A program made the position numbers and the translations under genes. From an uncultured Lachnospiraceae bacterium (lineage in GTDB: Bacteria > Bacillota > Clostridia > Lachnospirales > Lachnospiraceae): 45,537 bases of DNA. Below are positions 1-7,604 of this stretch, in pieces. How positions within the stretch are numbered: position 1 is the first letter of the stretch; each line of letters starts with the position of its first letter. The notes below the pieces were generated by a model. That model was not told the origin of the DNA and searched no databases. It saw only the letters and a list, made by a program, of their open reading frames with translations. The stretch spans positions 1 to 45,537 of the forward strand of contig CANOKL010000035.1 of NCBI GenBank assembly GCA_947566645.1, given 5' to 3'.

Positions 1-58
1 TCGGTGAACATATGTTTTTTCTTCCTCACAAAAAACTCGGAATTTCCTATAAAGCAAG

Positions 59-98
59 AAAAAACAGTGTCCATCTGCTATTTTGCAGATGGACGCTA
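59..98 (-). terminator. Intrinsic terminator of the GTPase operon
   Basis: Read on the minus strand, a 10-bp perfect stem (GTCCATCTGC / GCAGATGGAC, loop of 6) is followed by a run of six T. It starts a few bases after the stop codon of the GTPase at 102-1058, so it is placed to end that operon. Confidence 0.85.
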
Positions 99-101
99 TT
101 T

Positions 102-1058
102 TTATACTAATGCAACCACATCCTCTTTTGGTTTTTCCGTCAGCCCGATCTGTATCAGATACAGTACCGGCTGCTCATTTCCTGATGCAGATGTATATTC
201 GAATTCAAAACGCGCACGTATGCGGACCCATTTTTTAAATGGAATATCTGTCTTTTCCATAATCTTGCAAGGATAGCCGTAATAACGGATATCCTCCGCA
301 CAGCAGGTCATAATCTTCCTTACCGGCACAAACATATCCCCGCCCATTCCCTTCGGATGAAATGCCTGCGCAGTAAATTCAATCTCCTTGTGCATATATA
401 ACTCCGGATGGTCATAGGCATCTACATACCAGATGCCGTAATCTTCATCGGACACCACAATCCTGTCTCCTGTGACATCATAGGGAAGATCTTCTGCAGT
501 GGGCTGTATAATCCTTCCATCCATTCCCTCAAAGATCAGCTGCGCCATAGGATTCTGTACCTTCAGGGCACGGCGGAAATTGGAGCGGTTGAACTCCTGC
601 GGGCATCTGTTTATCACAATAAGCGCGGATTCCGTAAGCTGTTCCATCAGCACATTACGCATATTCTTCAGATACATATCCAGTGTTGACCCATTTACCG
701 TAGAGTACACTCCCTGAAGCTGCCAGTTCCGCGGATACTTGATTGTCAGAAGGTCACTGAGTTTCCACATACCGTTGTACTCAATTACAATCTGCGTTGG
801 ATGATAATTCTTCTCGCAGTTTTTGAAAAAAGCAGTGTTTAGCTGGTCAGGCTCTTCTATATTTAAAAGAACCATTTCATTGTCCTCAAGATATTCTCTG
901 GAGTATTCCTCCTCGCCCTCTTCGCAGAGAATTAACAGAGTCAGTCCCGGTTCTATCCAGTCCTGCTCCATGAGCGTATCCTTTACAAGCGTTGTCTTAC
1001 CGCTGTCCAGAAAACCGGTTACAACAAATACCGGTATCGGTGCCTGTCCAAACATCAT
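102..1058 (-). CDS. CobW/G3E-family (COG0523) GTPase
   Basis: A 318-residue P-loop GTPase of the SIMIBI class. The Walker A motif GFLDSGKTTL lies at about residues 14-23, and an NRCP segment near residue 150 resembles the base-recognition motif. It lacks the CxCC metal-site motif and the His-rich tract of its neighbour at 2222-3454, so it is a divergent family member. The C-terminal half is beta-rich. Family members act as metal chaperones or metal-centre assembly GTPases; the substrate here is unknown. The start is an ATG preceded by CCAGGAGGAG. It lies 15 bp behind the aldo/keto reductase and is probably the last gene of the operon, ending at the hairpin at 59-98. The family call is secure; the function is not. 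Confidence 0.8.
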   Translation of the reverse strand: MMFGQAPIPVFVVTGFLDSGKTTLVKDTLMEQDWIEPGLTLLILCEEGEEEYSREYLEDNEMVLLNIEEPDQLNTAFFKNCEKNYHPTQIVIEYNGMWKLSDLLTIKYPRNWQLQGVYSTVNGSTLDMYLKNMRNVLMEQLTESALIVINRCPQEFNRSNFRRALKVQNPMAQLIFEGMDGRIIQPTAEDLPYDVTGDRIVVSDEDYGIWYVDAYDHPELYMHKEIEFTAQAFHPKGMGGDMFVPVRKIMTCCAEDIRYYGYPCKIMEKTDIPFKKWVRIRARFEFEYTSASGNEQPVLYLIQIGLTEKPKEDVVALV

Positions 1059-1073
1059 ATCTCCTCCTGGATT

Positions 1074-2084
1074 TTATCTTCCACAGATTTTCTCAATGGC
1101 TTGCAGCTCCTCCCGGGTAAAGTCCGTGCGCTCCGCTGCCGTTATATTTTCTATAATCTGCCGGGGCCTGGAGGCTCCGATCAGCACAGAACATACCTCG
1201 TCGTCTTTTAAAATCCATGAAAGCGCCATCTGAGCCAGTGTCTGTCCCCGTTCTGCGGCCAGCTCGTTAAGACGGCGGATCTGTGTAAGGCGTTCCTCTG
1301 TCAGATCGCTGGCATGAAGGAAACGGCTGTCTCTTCCAATACGGCTGTCTTCCGGGATGCCATGAAGATATTTGTCCGTCAGCATTCCCTGCGCTAGTGG
1401 GCTGAATGCGATGATTCCCACGCCTGCCTCTTTACAATACGCCTTCACGCCGTCCTCCTCAATCGTTCTGTCAAAAATCGAGTAGCATCGCTGGTTAACA
1501 ATAAATGGACAGTGAAGCTCTCTCAGGAGGCTTACTGCTTTTTCAGTATATTCCTTATCATAATTGGACACTCCTGCATAGAGCGCCTTTCCGCTCCTAA
1601 CAATATCAGCAAGGGCCGTCATGGTCTCCTCAAGGGGCGTCTCCTTATCCATACAGTGATGATAAAAAATGTCCACATAATCCAGTTTCATGCGCTTAAG
1701 GCTCTGATCAATGCTTGCCATCAGATATTTTCTGCTGCCGTGGTCGCCATAAGGACCGTCCCACATATCATATCCAGCCTTCGTTGTGATGACCAGCTCA
1801 TCACGATAAGGACGAAAATCCTCCTGCATAATCCTTCCAAGGCTGATCTCGGCGCTTCCGTATACCGGACCGTAATTGTTCGCAAGATCAAACTGCGTGA
1901 TTCCATGGTCAAATGCGGTCCTGCACATCTCCTTCATATTGTCATAGTTATCTTTTGAGCCAAAATTGTGCCAGAATCCCAGGGAAACCGCCGGGAATTT
2001 CAAGCCGCTCCTGCCTACCCTGTTGTAAGGCATCCTCTCATACCTTGTTTTATCTGCCGTGTATATATTTGCAATATCTGCCAT
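1074..2084 (-). CDS. Aldo/keto reductase, YghZ-like
   Basis: A 336-residue NAD(P)H-dependent aldo/keto reductase with a TIM-barrel fold. The catalytic tetrad is visible: Asp and Tyr in FDLANNYG, Lys in TTKAG and His in YHHCMD. The N-terminal YNRVGRSGLKFPAVSLGFW and the segment GIIAFSPLAQGMLTDKYL are typical of the YghZ/Gpr group, which reduces L-glyceraldehyde 3-phosphate and methylglyoxal-like aldehydes. The exact substrate is inferred from that group. The start ATG follows AGGAGGAGTGAGAA. It lies between the two COG0523 GTPases on the same strand, 137 bp after the upstream one. That gap holds an inverted repeat. Confidence 0.88.
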   Translation of the reverse strand: MADIANIYTADKTRYERMPYNRVGRSGLKFPAVSLGFWHNFGSKDNYDNMKEMCRTAFDHGITQFDLANNYGPVYGSAEISLGRIMQEDFRPYRDELVITTKAGYDMWDGPYGDHGSRKYLMASIDQSLKRMKLDYVDIFYHHCMDKETPLEETMTALADIVRSGKALYAGVSNYDKEYTEKAVSLLRELHCPFIVNQRCYSIFDRTIEEDGVKAYCKEAGVGIIAFSPLAQGMLTDKYLHGIPEDSRIGRDSRFLHASDLTEERLTQIRRLNELAAERGQTLAQMALSWILKDDEVCSVLIGASRPRQIIENITAAERTDFTREELQAIEKICGR

Positions 2085-2163
2085 TTCTCACTCCTCCTGT
2101 TTCTTCCTGGCCGCCTCCAGTCAATATTCATAATTCGCAGTGCGACGGTGCTGTATCTTCACA

Positions 2164-2240
2164 GTTATTTCACTCCTGAATCATATTCTTACGGTCAGCG
2201 CAGCAAGTGCGCAGACCTGTCTTAACTGTTGCGAAATAAC
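2164..2240. repeat. Inverted-repeat element overlapping the end of the zinc GTPase gene
   Basis: GTTATTTC at 2164-2171 is mirrored by GAAATAAC at 2233-2240, with an inner hairpin GGTC-GCGC...GCGC-GACC at about 2193-2217. The outer arm runs into the last codons of the GTPase gene (stop at 2222-2224). The layout resembles the clearer element at 43547-43627, but similarity is limited to the ends, so family membership is tentative. Confidence 0.45.
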
Positions 2241-3454
2241 TTCGCCAGCTCCTCTTCTTTCAAGTCCGTTCCTATAACACACAGGCGTCCTGTATAATCG
2301 GCCTGGCATTCCCTGATCTCATACTCCTCTGGTACAAGATCAAACTGCCTCCATGTTCCGTCTGACATTGCAAGAATTCCTTTTGAACGGAGAATTGTAC
2401 CATAAGCATCCGTCTCTGACAATGCCTTTACGATATAATCCAGATCTTCCTCCGTATACTTATGAGCTGTCTCCTTTCCCCAGCTTGTGAAAATCTCATC
2501 CGCATGATGATGTCCATGATGGTCATGGCCACAGCACCCGCCCTGTCCATGGTGATGATCATGATGACCATGGCCGCTGCACTCGCCGGATCCATGATGA
2601 TGTCCATGACCGCTGCATTCGCCATGTGCGTGCCCCTCGTGATGACAGCATTCACCATGCCCGTTCTCCTCGTGATGGCTGCATTCACCATCATGTCCAT
2701 GCCCCTCATGATGACAGCACTCACCATGTCCGTGCTCTTCATGATGACAGCACTCATCATGTCCATGCTTCCCGTGATGACATTCACCATGTCCGTGGTG
2801 CTCATGATGGTCATGATCCCCCCTGTCATCACGGATTTCTAGCAGCTCTCCTATCTCCCCGCCATGCTCTAGCGCACGCACTACTGCCTCTTTCCCGAGC
2901 TGATCCCACGGCGTTGTGATAATCGCGGCCTCCTCATTTTCCTCCCGGAGCATATGCACACACTCTTCCACCTTTTCATCTGACATAAGCTGTGTACGGC
3001 TAACAACGATTGTGGACGCATGTTTTACCTGATCCTCAAAAAACTCTCCGAAATTCTTAAGATATACTCTGGCCTTTTTACCGTCAACCACCGTAATCCT
3101 GCCCGACACTTCAATATCCACATCACCCCGCACAGCCTCTACCGCCCGGGCAACATCCGACAGCTTTCCGACACCAGACGGCTCAATAAGAATCCGGTCC
3201 GGGTGATACTCCTCAATCACCTTGCAGAGCGCCTCACTAAAATCTCCCACAAGGGTACAGCAGATGCATCCGGAATTCATCTCCGTAATCTCAATCCCTG
3301 CATCCTTCAAAAAACCTCCGTCAATACCAATCTCTCCAAATTCATTTTCAATCAGCACCAGCTTCTCCCCGGCAAAAACCTTTTCAAGAAGCAGCTTAAT
3401 AAACGTAGTCTTCCCCGCCCCGAGAAAGCCCGAAATAATATCTACCTTTGTCAT
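2222..3454 (-). CDS. COG0523 GTPase with long His/Cys-rich metal-binding insert (ZNG1/ZagA-like)
   Basis: A 410-residue G3E GTPase. Walker A is GFLGAGKTTF near residue 9, switch region ENEFGEIGIDG near 37, and the CxCC motif lies in GCICCT near 62. Residues of about 205-335 are dominated by His, Gly, Glu and Cys in units such as GHGECCHHEE, a very high-capacity metal-binding stretch encoded by degenerate tandem DNA repeats at about 2500-2825. A CobW C-terminal domain follows. Family knowledge points to zinc delivery to client metalloproteins under zinc limitation; that is inference here. It is the first gene of the operon and has its own strong promoter (3508-3536). No clear Zur-type palindrome is visible there. 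The start ATG at 3454 has only a weak Shine-Dalgarno (AAAAGGGGTATTAAG). Confidence 0.88.
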   Translation of the reverse strand: MTKVDIISGFLGAGKTTFIKLLLEKVFAGEKLVLIENEFGEIGIDGGFLKDAGIEITEMNSGCICCTLVGDFSEALCKVIEEYHPDRILIEPSGVGKLSDVARAVEAVRGDVDIEVSGRITVVDGKKARVYLKNFGEFFEDQVKHASTIVVSRTQLMSDEKVEECVHMLREENEEAAIITTPWDQLGKEAVVRALEHGGEIGELLEIRDDRGDHDHHEHHGHGECHHGKHGHDECCHHEEHGHGECCHHEGHGHDGECSHHEENGHGECCHHEGHAHGECSGHGHHHGSGECSGHGHHDHHHGQGGCCGHDHHGHHHADEIFTSWGKETAHKYTEEDLDYIVKALSETDAYGTILRSKGILAMSDGTWRQFDLVPEEYEIRECQADYTGRLCVIGTDLKEEELAKLFRNS

Positions 3455-3507
3455 TCTTAATACCCCTTTTCCTGAACTATTACATACAAAAATAAAAATC
3501 CTCTACT

Positions 3508-3536
3508 ATTATATTAAATTCCTTTGAGATATGCAA
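3508..3536 (-). promoter_or_regulatory. Sigma-A promoter of the zinc GTPase operon
   Basis: Minus strand: TTGCAT (3536-3531), 17-bp spacer, TATAAT (3513-3508). A perfect -10 and correct spacing upstream of the start at 3454. The -35 box lies 2 bp from the edge of the palindrome at 3539-3590. Confidence 0.8.
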
Positions 3537-3538
3537 GG

Positions 3539-3590
3539 GGCTCAGTTGGGGACGGGGTATTTTTAAAAATACCCCGTCCCCAACTGAGCC
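3539..3590. repeat. GGGGACGGGG palindrome, copy R1
   Basis: A perfect 52-bp palindrome with 26-bp arms and no spacer, centred between 3564 and 3565. The core half-site is TTGGGGACGGGGTATTTTT. The outer 7 bp (GGCTCAG/CTGAGCC) are mirrored but are not shared with other copies. It contains the last nine sense codons of trpA and its stop codon (final residues QLGTGYF), and abuts the promoter of the next operon. Confidence 0.95.
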
Positions 3591-4348
3591 TGTTTCATGC
3601 TTTTGACGTATTCTGCTACGTATGGCACGCATTCTTCGCCATGCTCTTCGATGATTTTTACGATTGCGCTTCCCACAATTGCGCCGTCTGAGATTTCTGT
3701 CATATCGTGTGCCTGCCGGGGTGTGGAGATTCCGAAGCCTACTGCGCAGGGGGTGTCTGTTACCTTACGTACTTGTTTTATCATTCCGGCGATATCGGTT
3801 CTGATCTCGTTTCGCACTCCTGTTACTCCGAGGGAGGATACGCAGTAGATGTATCCTTTTGCTTCTTTTGCGATCATGGCGATTCGATCCTTTGAGGTGG
3901 GGGCGATCAGGCGAATCAGATCTACTCCGTATTCACCGCACACCGGGATTAGTTCTTCTCTCTCTTCGTAGGGAAGGTCCGGCACGATGATGCCGTCGAT
4001 TCCGCATTCTACGCAGCGTTTCATGAAGCGCTCTTTTCCGTAGGTATATATGGGGTTCAGGTAGGTCAGGTATACTACCGGAACTGTAACGGTTTCTCTT
4101 GCCTCTCTGATTGTGTCGAAGAGTCTGTCAGTGGTGCAGCCTGCTGACAGGGCACGTACATTTGCTTTCTGGATTACCGGGCCTTCTGCTATTGGATCTG
4201 AGAAGGGGATTCCGATTTCAATCAGGTCTGCGCCGGCCTCCTGCATGGCGGCCATTAATTTTTTTGTCACGTCCAGTGACGGGTCTCCTCCTGTAATAAA
4301 GGGGATAAATGCTTTTTTGTTCTGAAATGCTTCTTTTATTCTACTCAT
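3563..4348 (-). CDS. trpA: Tryptophan synthase alpha chain
   Basis: A 261-residue TIM-barrel subunit that cleaves indole-3-glycerol phosphate to indole and glyceraldehyde 3-phosphate, feeding indole to TrpB. FITGGDP near residue 18 and [11 protein letters not shown] near 42 hold the catalytic Glu. In the following PIAEGPVIQ the position of the second catalytic acid carries Glu where the enteric enzyme has Asp60. The phosphate-binding GFGIST segment is present near 210. It overlaps trpB by 8 bp, so translation is probably coupled. The last residues, QLGTGYF, are encoded by the palindromic repeat R1 and are not part of the normal TrpA C-terminus; identical tails occur on unrelated proteins in this window. 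Confidence 0.97.
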   Translation of the reverse strand: MSRIKEAFQNKKAFIPFITGGDPSLDVTKKLMAAMQEAGADLIEIGIPFSDPIAEGPVIQKANVRALSAGCTTDRLFDTIREARETVTVPVVYLTYLNPIYTYGKERFMKRCVECGIDGIIVPDLPYEEREELIPVCGEYGVDLIRLIAPTSKDRIAMIAKEAKGYIYCVSSLGVTGVRNEIRTDIAGMIKQVRKVTDTPCAVGFGISTPRQAHDMTEISDGAIVGSAIVKIIEEHGEECVPYVAEYVKSMKQAQLGTGYF

Positions 4349-5567
4349 GTATATCTACTCCTCTGTATCTTGCAATGGCAGCTACATCTTTGTCGCCGCG
4401 TCCGGATAAGTTGACTACAATAATTTCTTCTTTTTTCATTTCTGGCGCAAGCTTTTTTGCATATGCAACAGCATGGGCGCTCTCGATTGCGGGAATAATC
4501 CCCTCTGTCCTTGACAGATACTCAAAGGCTTCCACTGCCTCCTCATCTGTGACTGGAACGTATTCGGCCCTTCCTTCTTTTGCAAGCAGGGCATGCTCTG
4601 GTCCGATTCCCGGATAGTCCAGACCTGCGGAAATGGAATATACTGGTGCGATCTGTCCGTATTCGTCCTGGCAGAAGAGAGACTTCATTCCGTGGAAAAT
4701 CCCTACGCTCCCTCTGGCAATCGTGGCAGCATGCTGATCTGTGTCTATTCCATGTCCTGCTGCCTCGCAGCCGATCAGTCTTACGCGGGGATGCCCGATA
4801 AATTCATAGAAGGCTCCCATTGCATTGCTTCCGCCGCCCACGCAGGCGATCACGGCATCCGGAAGCCTTCCTTCCCGTGCAAGAAGCTGCTCCTTTATCT
4901 CCTGGCCGATAATCTTCTGGAAGTCTCTTACAATCATGGGAAATGGATGGGGACCCATGACGGAGCCCAGCACATACAGTGTGTCATCCATTCGTCTCGT
5001 CCACTCTCTCATGGTCTCATTCACTGCATCCTTCAGCGTCTGGGTTCCGGTTGTAACTGCATGCACCTTTGCTCCTAAAAGCTCCATTCTGTACACATTG
5101 AGAGCCTGACGGTCTGTGTCCTCTTTCCCCATGAAAATCTCACATTCCATTCCCATAAGCGCTGCCGCTGTAGCGGTTGCTACCCCGTGCTGCCCGGCGC
5201 CTGTCTCGGCGATTACCCTTGTCTTTCCCATTTTCTTAGCCAGAAGCACCTGCCCGAGCACATTATTAATCTTATGTGAGCCGGTATGATTCAAGTCCTC
5301 ACGCTTCAGGTAAATCTTCGCACCGCCCAGTTCCTTTGTCATCTTCTCTGCATAATACAGCATGGATGGACGGCCCGCGTAGTTTTTAAGAAGCAGATCC
5401 AGCTCCTTTATAAATTCCGGATCCTCCCGGTACCTTTCATATGCCTCTTCTACTTCATGTACCGCACACATGAGCGTCTCTGGAATATACTGCCCTCCAT
5501 ATTCCCCGTAGCGTCCTTTTCGATTTTCTATTTTTTCACACATATTCTTCATCCTTTCTTTTTTCAT
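4341..5567 (-). CDS. trpB: Tryptophan synthase beta chain
   Basis: A PLP-dependent subunit that joins indole and serine to make tryptophan. HTGSHKINN contains the PLP lysine at about residue 99, and the phosphate loop GGGSNAMG follows near 230. The chosen start is the ATG at 5567, 6 nt after GGTGAGG, giving 408 residues. A GTG at 5579 overlaps the trpF stop as GTGA but places no Shine-Dalgarno at a good distance. It overlaps trpA by 8 bp downstream. Length and motifs fit a normal TrpB1-type enzyme. Confidence 0.97.
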   Translation of the reverse strand: MKKERMKNMCEKIENRKGRYGEYGGQYIPETLMCAVHEVEEAYERYREDPEFIKELDLLLKNYAGRPSMLYYAEKMTKELGGAKIYLKREDLNHTGSHKINNVLGQVLLAKKMGKTRVIAETGAGQHGVATATAAALMGMECEIFMGKEDTDRQALNVYRMELLGAKVHAVTTGTQTLKDAVNETMREWTRRMDDTLYVLGSVMGPHPFPMIVRDFQKIIGQEIKEQLLAREGRLPDAVIACVGGGSNAMGAFYEFIGHPRVRLIGCEAAGHGIDTDQHAATIARGSVGIFHGMKSLFCQDEYGQIAPVYSISAGLDYPGIGPEHALLAKEGRAEYVPVTDEEAVEAFEYLSRTEGIIPAIESAHAVAYAKKLAPEMKKEEIIVVNLSGRGDKDVAAIARYRGVDIHE

Positions 5568-5575
5568 GAATTGCC

Positions 5576-6199
5576 TCACCTTTTATACTTCCGGACCGCT
5601 CTTATGAACCGTCTTACTTTTTCTTCGTCTTTTCTTCCGTCTGTTTCCACAGAACTGCTCACATCCACTGCCAGCGGATGCAGAATCTTAAGAGCTGCCC
5701 TTACATTGATGCTGTCAAGTCCTCCTGCAAGAAAATAAGGCTTTGCAAGCTTCTCCGGGATCATTTCCCATGGAAATGTCTCTCCCACTCCTCCATATTC
5801 CCCTGCACGGTAAGTATCAAGCAGCAGATATTCTGCACCAGACTCCTGGGCTCTGAGAATATCCTCACAGCTCCTTACTCTGACTGCTTTGATAACCGGC
5901 TGACAGATAAAGTCCTTAAGATGCCGGATATAAACCGCATCCTCGTCCCCGTGAAGCTGAATATAATCAAGTATTCCGCGGCGCGCCACCTCTGCCACAC
6001 GCTCTGGCTCTTCATTTACGAATACTCCGACACTTGCAATCTCTGGCACAAGCTCCCGCTTCATCTCCTCCGCCTGCTCATACGTAATTCTCCTTTTTCT
6101 TCCGGCAAATACAAATCCTACATAGTCTGGCCTCAGACGGTTCACCATATGAATGTCCTCTATGGTCTTCAGTCCACATATCTTAATTCTGGTCTTCAC
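5576..6199 (-). CDS. trpF: Phosphoribosylanthranilate isomerase
   Basis: Converts N-(5'-phosphoribosyl)-anthranilate to Cd[10 protein letters not shown] at the N-terminus holds the catalytic Cys, and [19 protein letters not shown] carries the catalytic Asp and phosphate-binding glycines. The start chosen is GTG at 6199, 8 nt after AAGGAGG, giving 207 residues. An open frame continues upstream to 6265 but would add residues outside the family pattern and overlap trpC. The nearby ATG at 6204 is out of frame and meets a stop at once. Its end overlaps the trpB region, as expected for a tight operon. Confidence 0.95.
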   Translation of the reverse strand: MKTRIKICGLKTIEDIHMVNRLRPDYVGFVFAGRKRRITYEQAEEMKRELVPEIASVGVFVNEEPERVAEVARRGILDYIQLHGDEDAVYIRHLKDFICQPVIKAVRVRSCEDILRAQESGAEYLLLDTYRAGEYGGVGETFPWEMIPEKLAKPYFLAGGLDSINVRAALKILHPLAVDVSSSVETDGRKDEEKVRRFIRAVRKYKR

Positions 6200-6242
6200 T
6201 TCATGCCCCTCCTTAACTGCGTGCCCCAGCGCTGCACCATTC

Positions 6243-7025
6243 TTAAAAGCCGCGAAGAGACGCAAGCATTTTCCTTTTATCCGGGCTTCGCATCAGGGTC
6301 TCGCCGATCAGCACCGCCTGTACCCGCCCGGCACGCAGCTTTTCAACATCCTCCCCGGTGCGTATCCCGCTCTCTGCCACAAAGATCGCCTCCTCCGGCA
6401 CATACTTCCTGAGCGCCAGGCTATTCTCCACATTTACGGTAAAATCCTTAAGATTACGGTTATTTACCCCGATCACACGGGCTCCCGCCTCTACGGCACG
6501 CTGAATCTCTGTCTCATCATGGGCTTCCACCAGTGCGGAAAGCCCCAGGCTGTCCGCAAGCTTACGGAAACCGGCAAGCTCCTCATCATTAAGCAGAGAG
6601 CAGATCAGAAGAACCGCATCCGCGCCCAGCACCTTCGCCTCATAAATCTGATAGGCATCCACTGTGAAGTCCTTCCGAAGCACAGGAATTCTTACCTCCC
6701 GTGCGATCTCCCTCAGATACTGATCAGAACCCAGAAAATACTCAGGCTCTGTCAGGCAGGAGATGGCAGCGGCGCCCGCCGCCTCATATTCCTTCGCAAT
6801 CTCCAGATATGGAAAATGCTCTGCAATCACACCCCTGGACGGCGAAGCCCTCTTCACCTCACAGATGAAGGAAATTTCTTCGCCTCTCAGCGCTTCTTCA
6901 AAGGGAAAACCCGTCTCTGCCCCCAACTCCTCTGCCCTTTTCACAAGCTCTGAAAGGGGCAGCTCGCTCTTTTTCTTTTCTACTCTTACCCTTGCTGCTT
7001 TTGCAATCTCGTCTAATATCTTCAT
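6243..7025 (-). CDS. trpC: Indole-3-glycerol phosphate synthase
   Basis: Catalyses CdRP ring closure to indole-3-glycerol phosphate. The sequence begins MKILDEIAKAARVRVEKKK, the usual family start. FICEVKRASPSRG holds the catalytic Lys, LRKDF and GVNNRNLKDF are conserved, and VAESGI is near the C-terminus. The start at 7025 gives 260 residues, the normal length. A GTG at 7085 would add 20 residues unlike the family. It is the first gene after the T-box leader. No trpE, trpG or trpD precedes it, although the enzyme's pathway needs them. Confidence 0.95.
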   Translation of the reverse strand: MKILDEIAKAARVRVEKKKSELPLSELVKRAEELGAETGFPFEEALRGEEISFICEVKRASPSRGVIAEHFPYLEIAKEYEAAGAAAISCLTEPEYFLGSDQYLREIAREVRIPVLRKDFTVDAYQIYEAKVLGADAVLLICSLLNDEELAGFRKLADSLGLSALVEAHDETEIQRAVEAGARVIGVNNRNLKDFTVNVENSLALRKYVPEEAIFVAESGIRTGEDVEKLRAGRVQAVLIGETLMRSPDKRKMLASLRGF

Positions 7026-7148
7026 CTGCTCTTCATATACCTTTCTATTATAGAATAAAGAATCATAACCGCTCAGTACCTTCACAGTTACATTCCCATA
7101 CCCGGTCAGGGAACGAAGTCTGACTTCTTGCCGCCTGTCTCATATCAT

Positions 7149-7197
7149 AAAAAGTCCCTGTCTCACTGGAAATTACTTTCCAATGGGACAGGGACTG
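7149..7197 (-). terminator. Regulated terminator of the trp T-box
   Basis: Minus strand: AGTCCCTGTCYCA pairs with its complement, and an inner TGGAAA/TTTCCA stem extends the helix around a GTAA loop. TTTTTAT follows. It lies between the T-box motif and trpC, where the attenuator terminator belongs. Confidence 0.9.
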
Positions 7198-7490
7198 AAA
7201 AATTCTTATTCATCACCTGCGGTACCACCCATATTGCCCTCTTGCCTTTCTCCTGGAAACTCTCCAAAAAGAGAAAAACAAAATCTGCCGGACCACTCTA
7301 TCATGTACTATCATACATCCCCCGCTGATAACGGACAGGGCACCCGTCAGCTCCTACTCTCCCACCACGGGATTTCAGGCTGCCCTCGCAAGTCCATTCA
7401 CTAAAAACTCTTGCTGCCGCAATTCCACCGCCTGCGGCTCTCTGAAAACAAATATCTTTAACTACTTCTCTTGCTCATCGGTTTGTTTTA
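7149..7490 (-). promoter_or_regulatory. Tryptophan T-box riboswitch leader
   Basis: Read on the minus strand: a stem I region with an AAGTAGTTAA S-turn-like segment; a specifier loop GTGAATGGACTTG in which TGG (7396-7394), a Trp codon, follows GAA; the T-box GGGTGGTACCGCAGG (7230-7216); and a terminator (7197-7149). Uncharged tRNA-Trp would stabilise the antiterminator and allow trpCFBA transcription. The T-box bulge reads TGGT, which predicts A as the tRNA discriminator base. The exact 5' and 3' bounds are approximate. Confidence 0.93.
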
Positions 7491-7510
7491 TTCATTCGAA
7501 TTCGTTTATA

Positions 7511-7539
7511 AGTATATGCCCCGGGAATCCAAATGTCAA
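7511..7539 (-). promoter_or_regulatory. Sigma-A promoter of the trp operon
   Basis: Minus strand: TTGACA (7539-7534), 17-bp spacer, TATACT (7516-7511). It lies directly upstream of the T-box leader, and so shows that the transcription unit begins here, without trpEGD. Confidence 0.88.
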
Positions 7540-7556
7540 GATTTTTTCAAGATTTT

Positions 7557-7602
7557 TCAATTGGGGACGGGGCATTTTTAAAAATGCCCCGTCCCCAATT
7601 GA
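7557..7602. repeat. GGGGACGGGG palindrome, copy R2
   Basis: A perfect 46-bp palindrome (23-bp arms, no spacer, centre 7579|7580), half-site TCAATTGGGGACGGGGCATT plus TTT. It sits 2 bp after the stop codon of the giant surface protein gene and just upstream of the trp promoter. Confidence 0.95.
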
Positions 7603-7604
7603 TG

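Noticed and set aside
2428..2919. Long open frames on other strands and frames across the His-rich region
   Set aside because: They are by-products of the GTPase gene's repetitive codons; Met/Asp/His composition, no ribosome sites.
7557..7602. Palindrome R2 as a standard intrinsic terminator
   Set aside because: Its T-run is in the loop centre, not after the stem; termination is possible but not shown by sequence.
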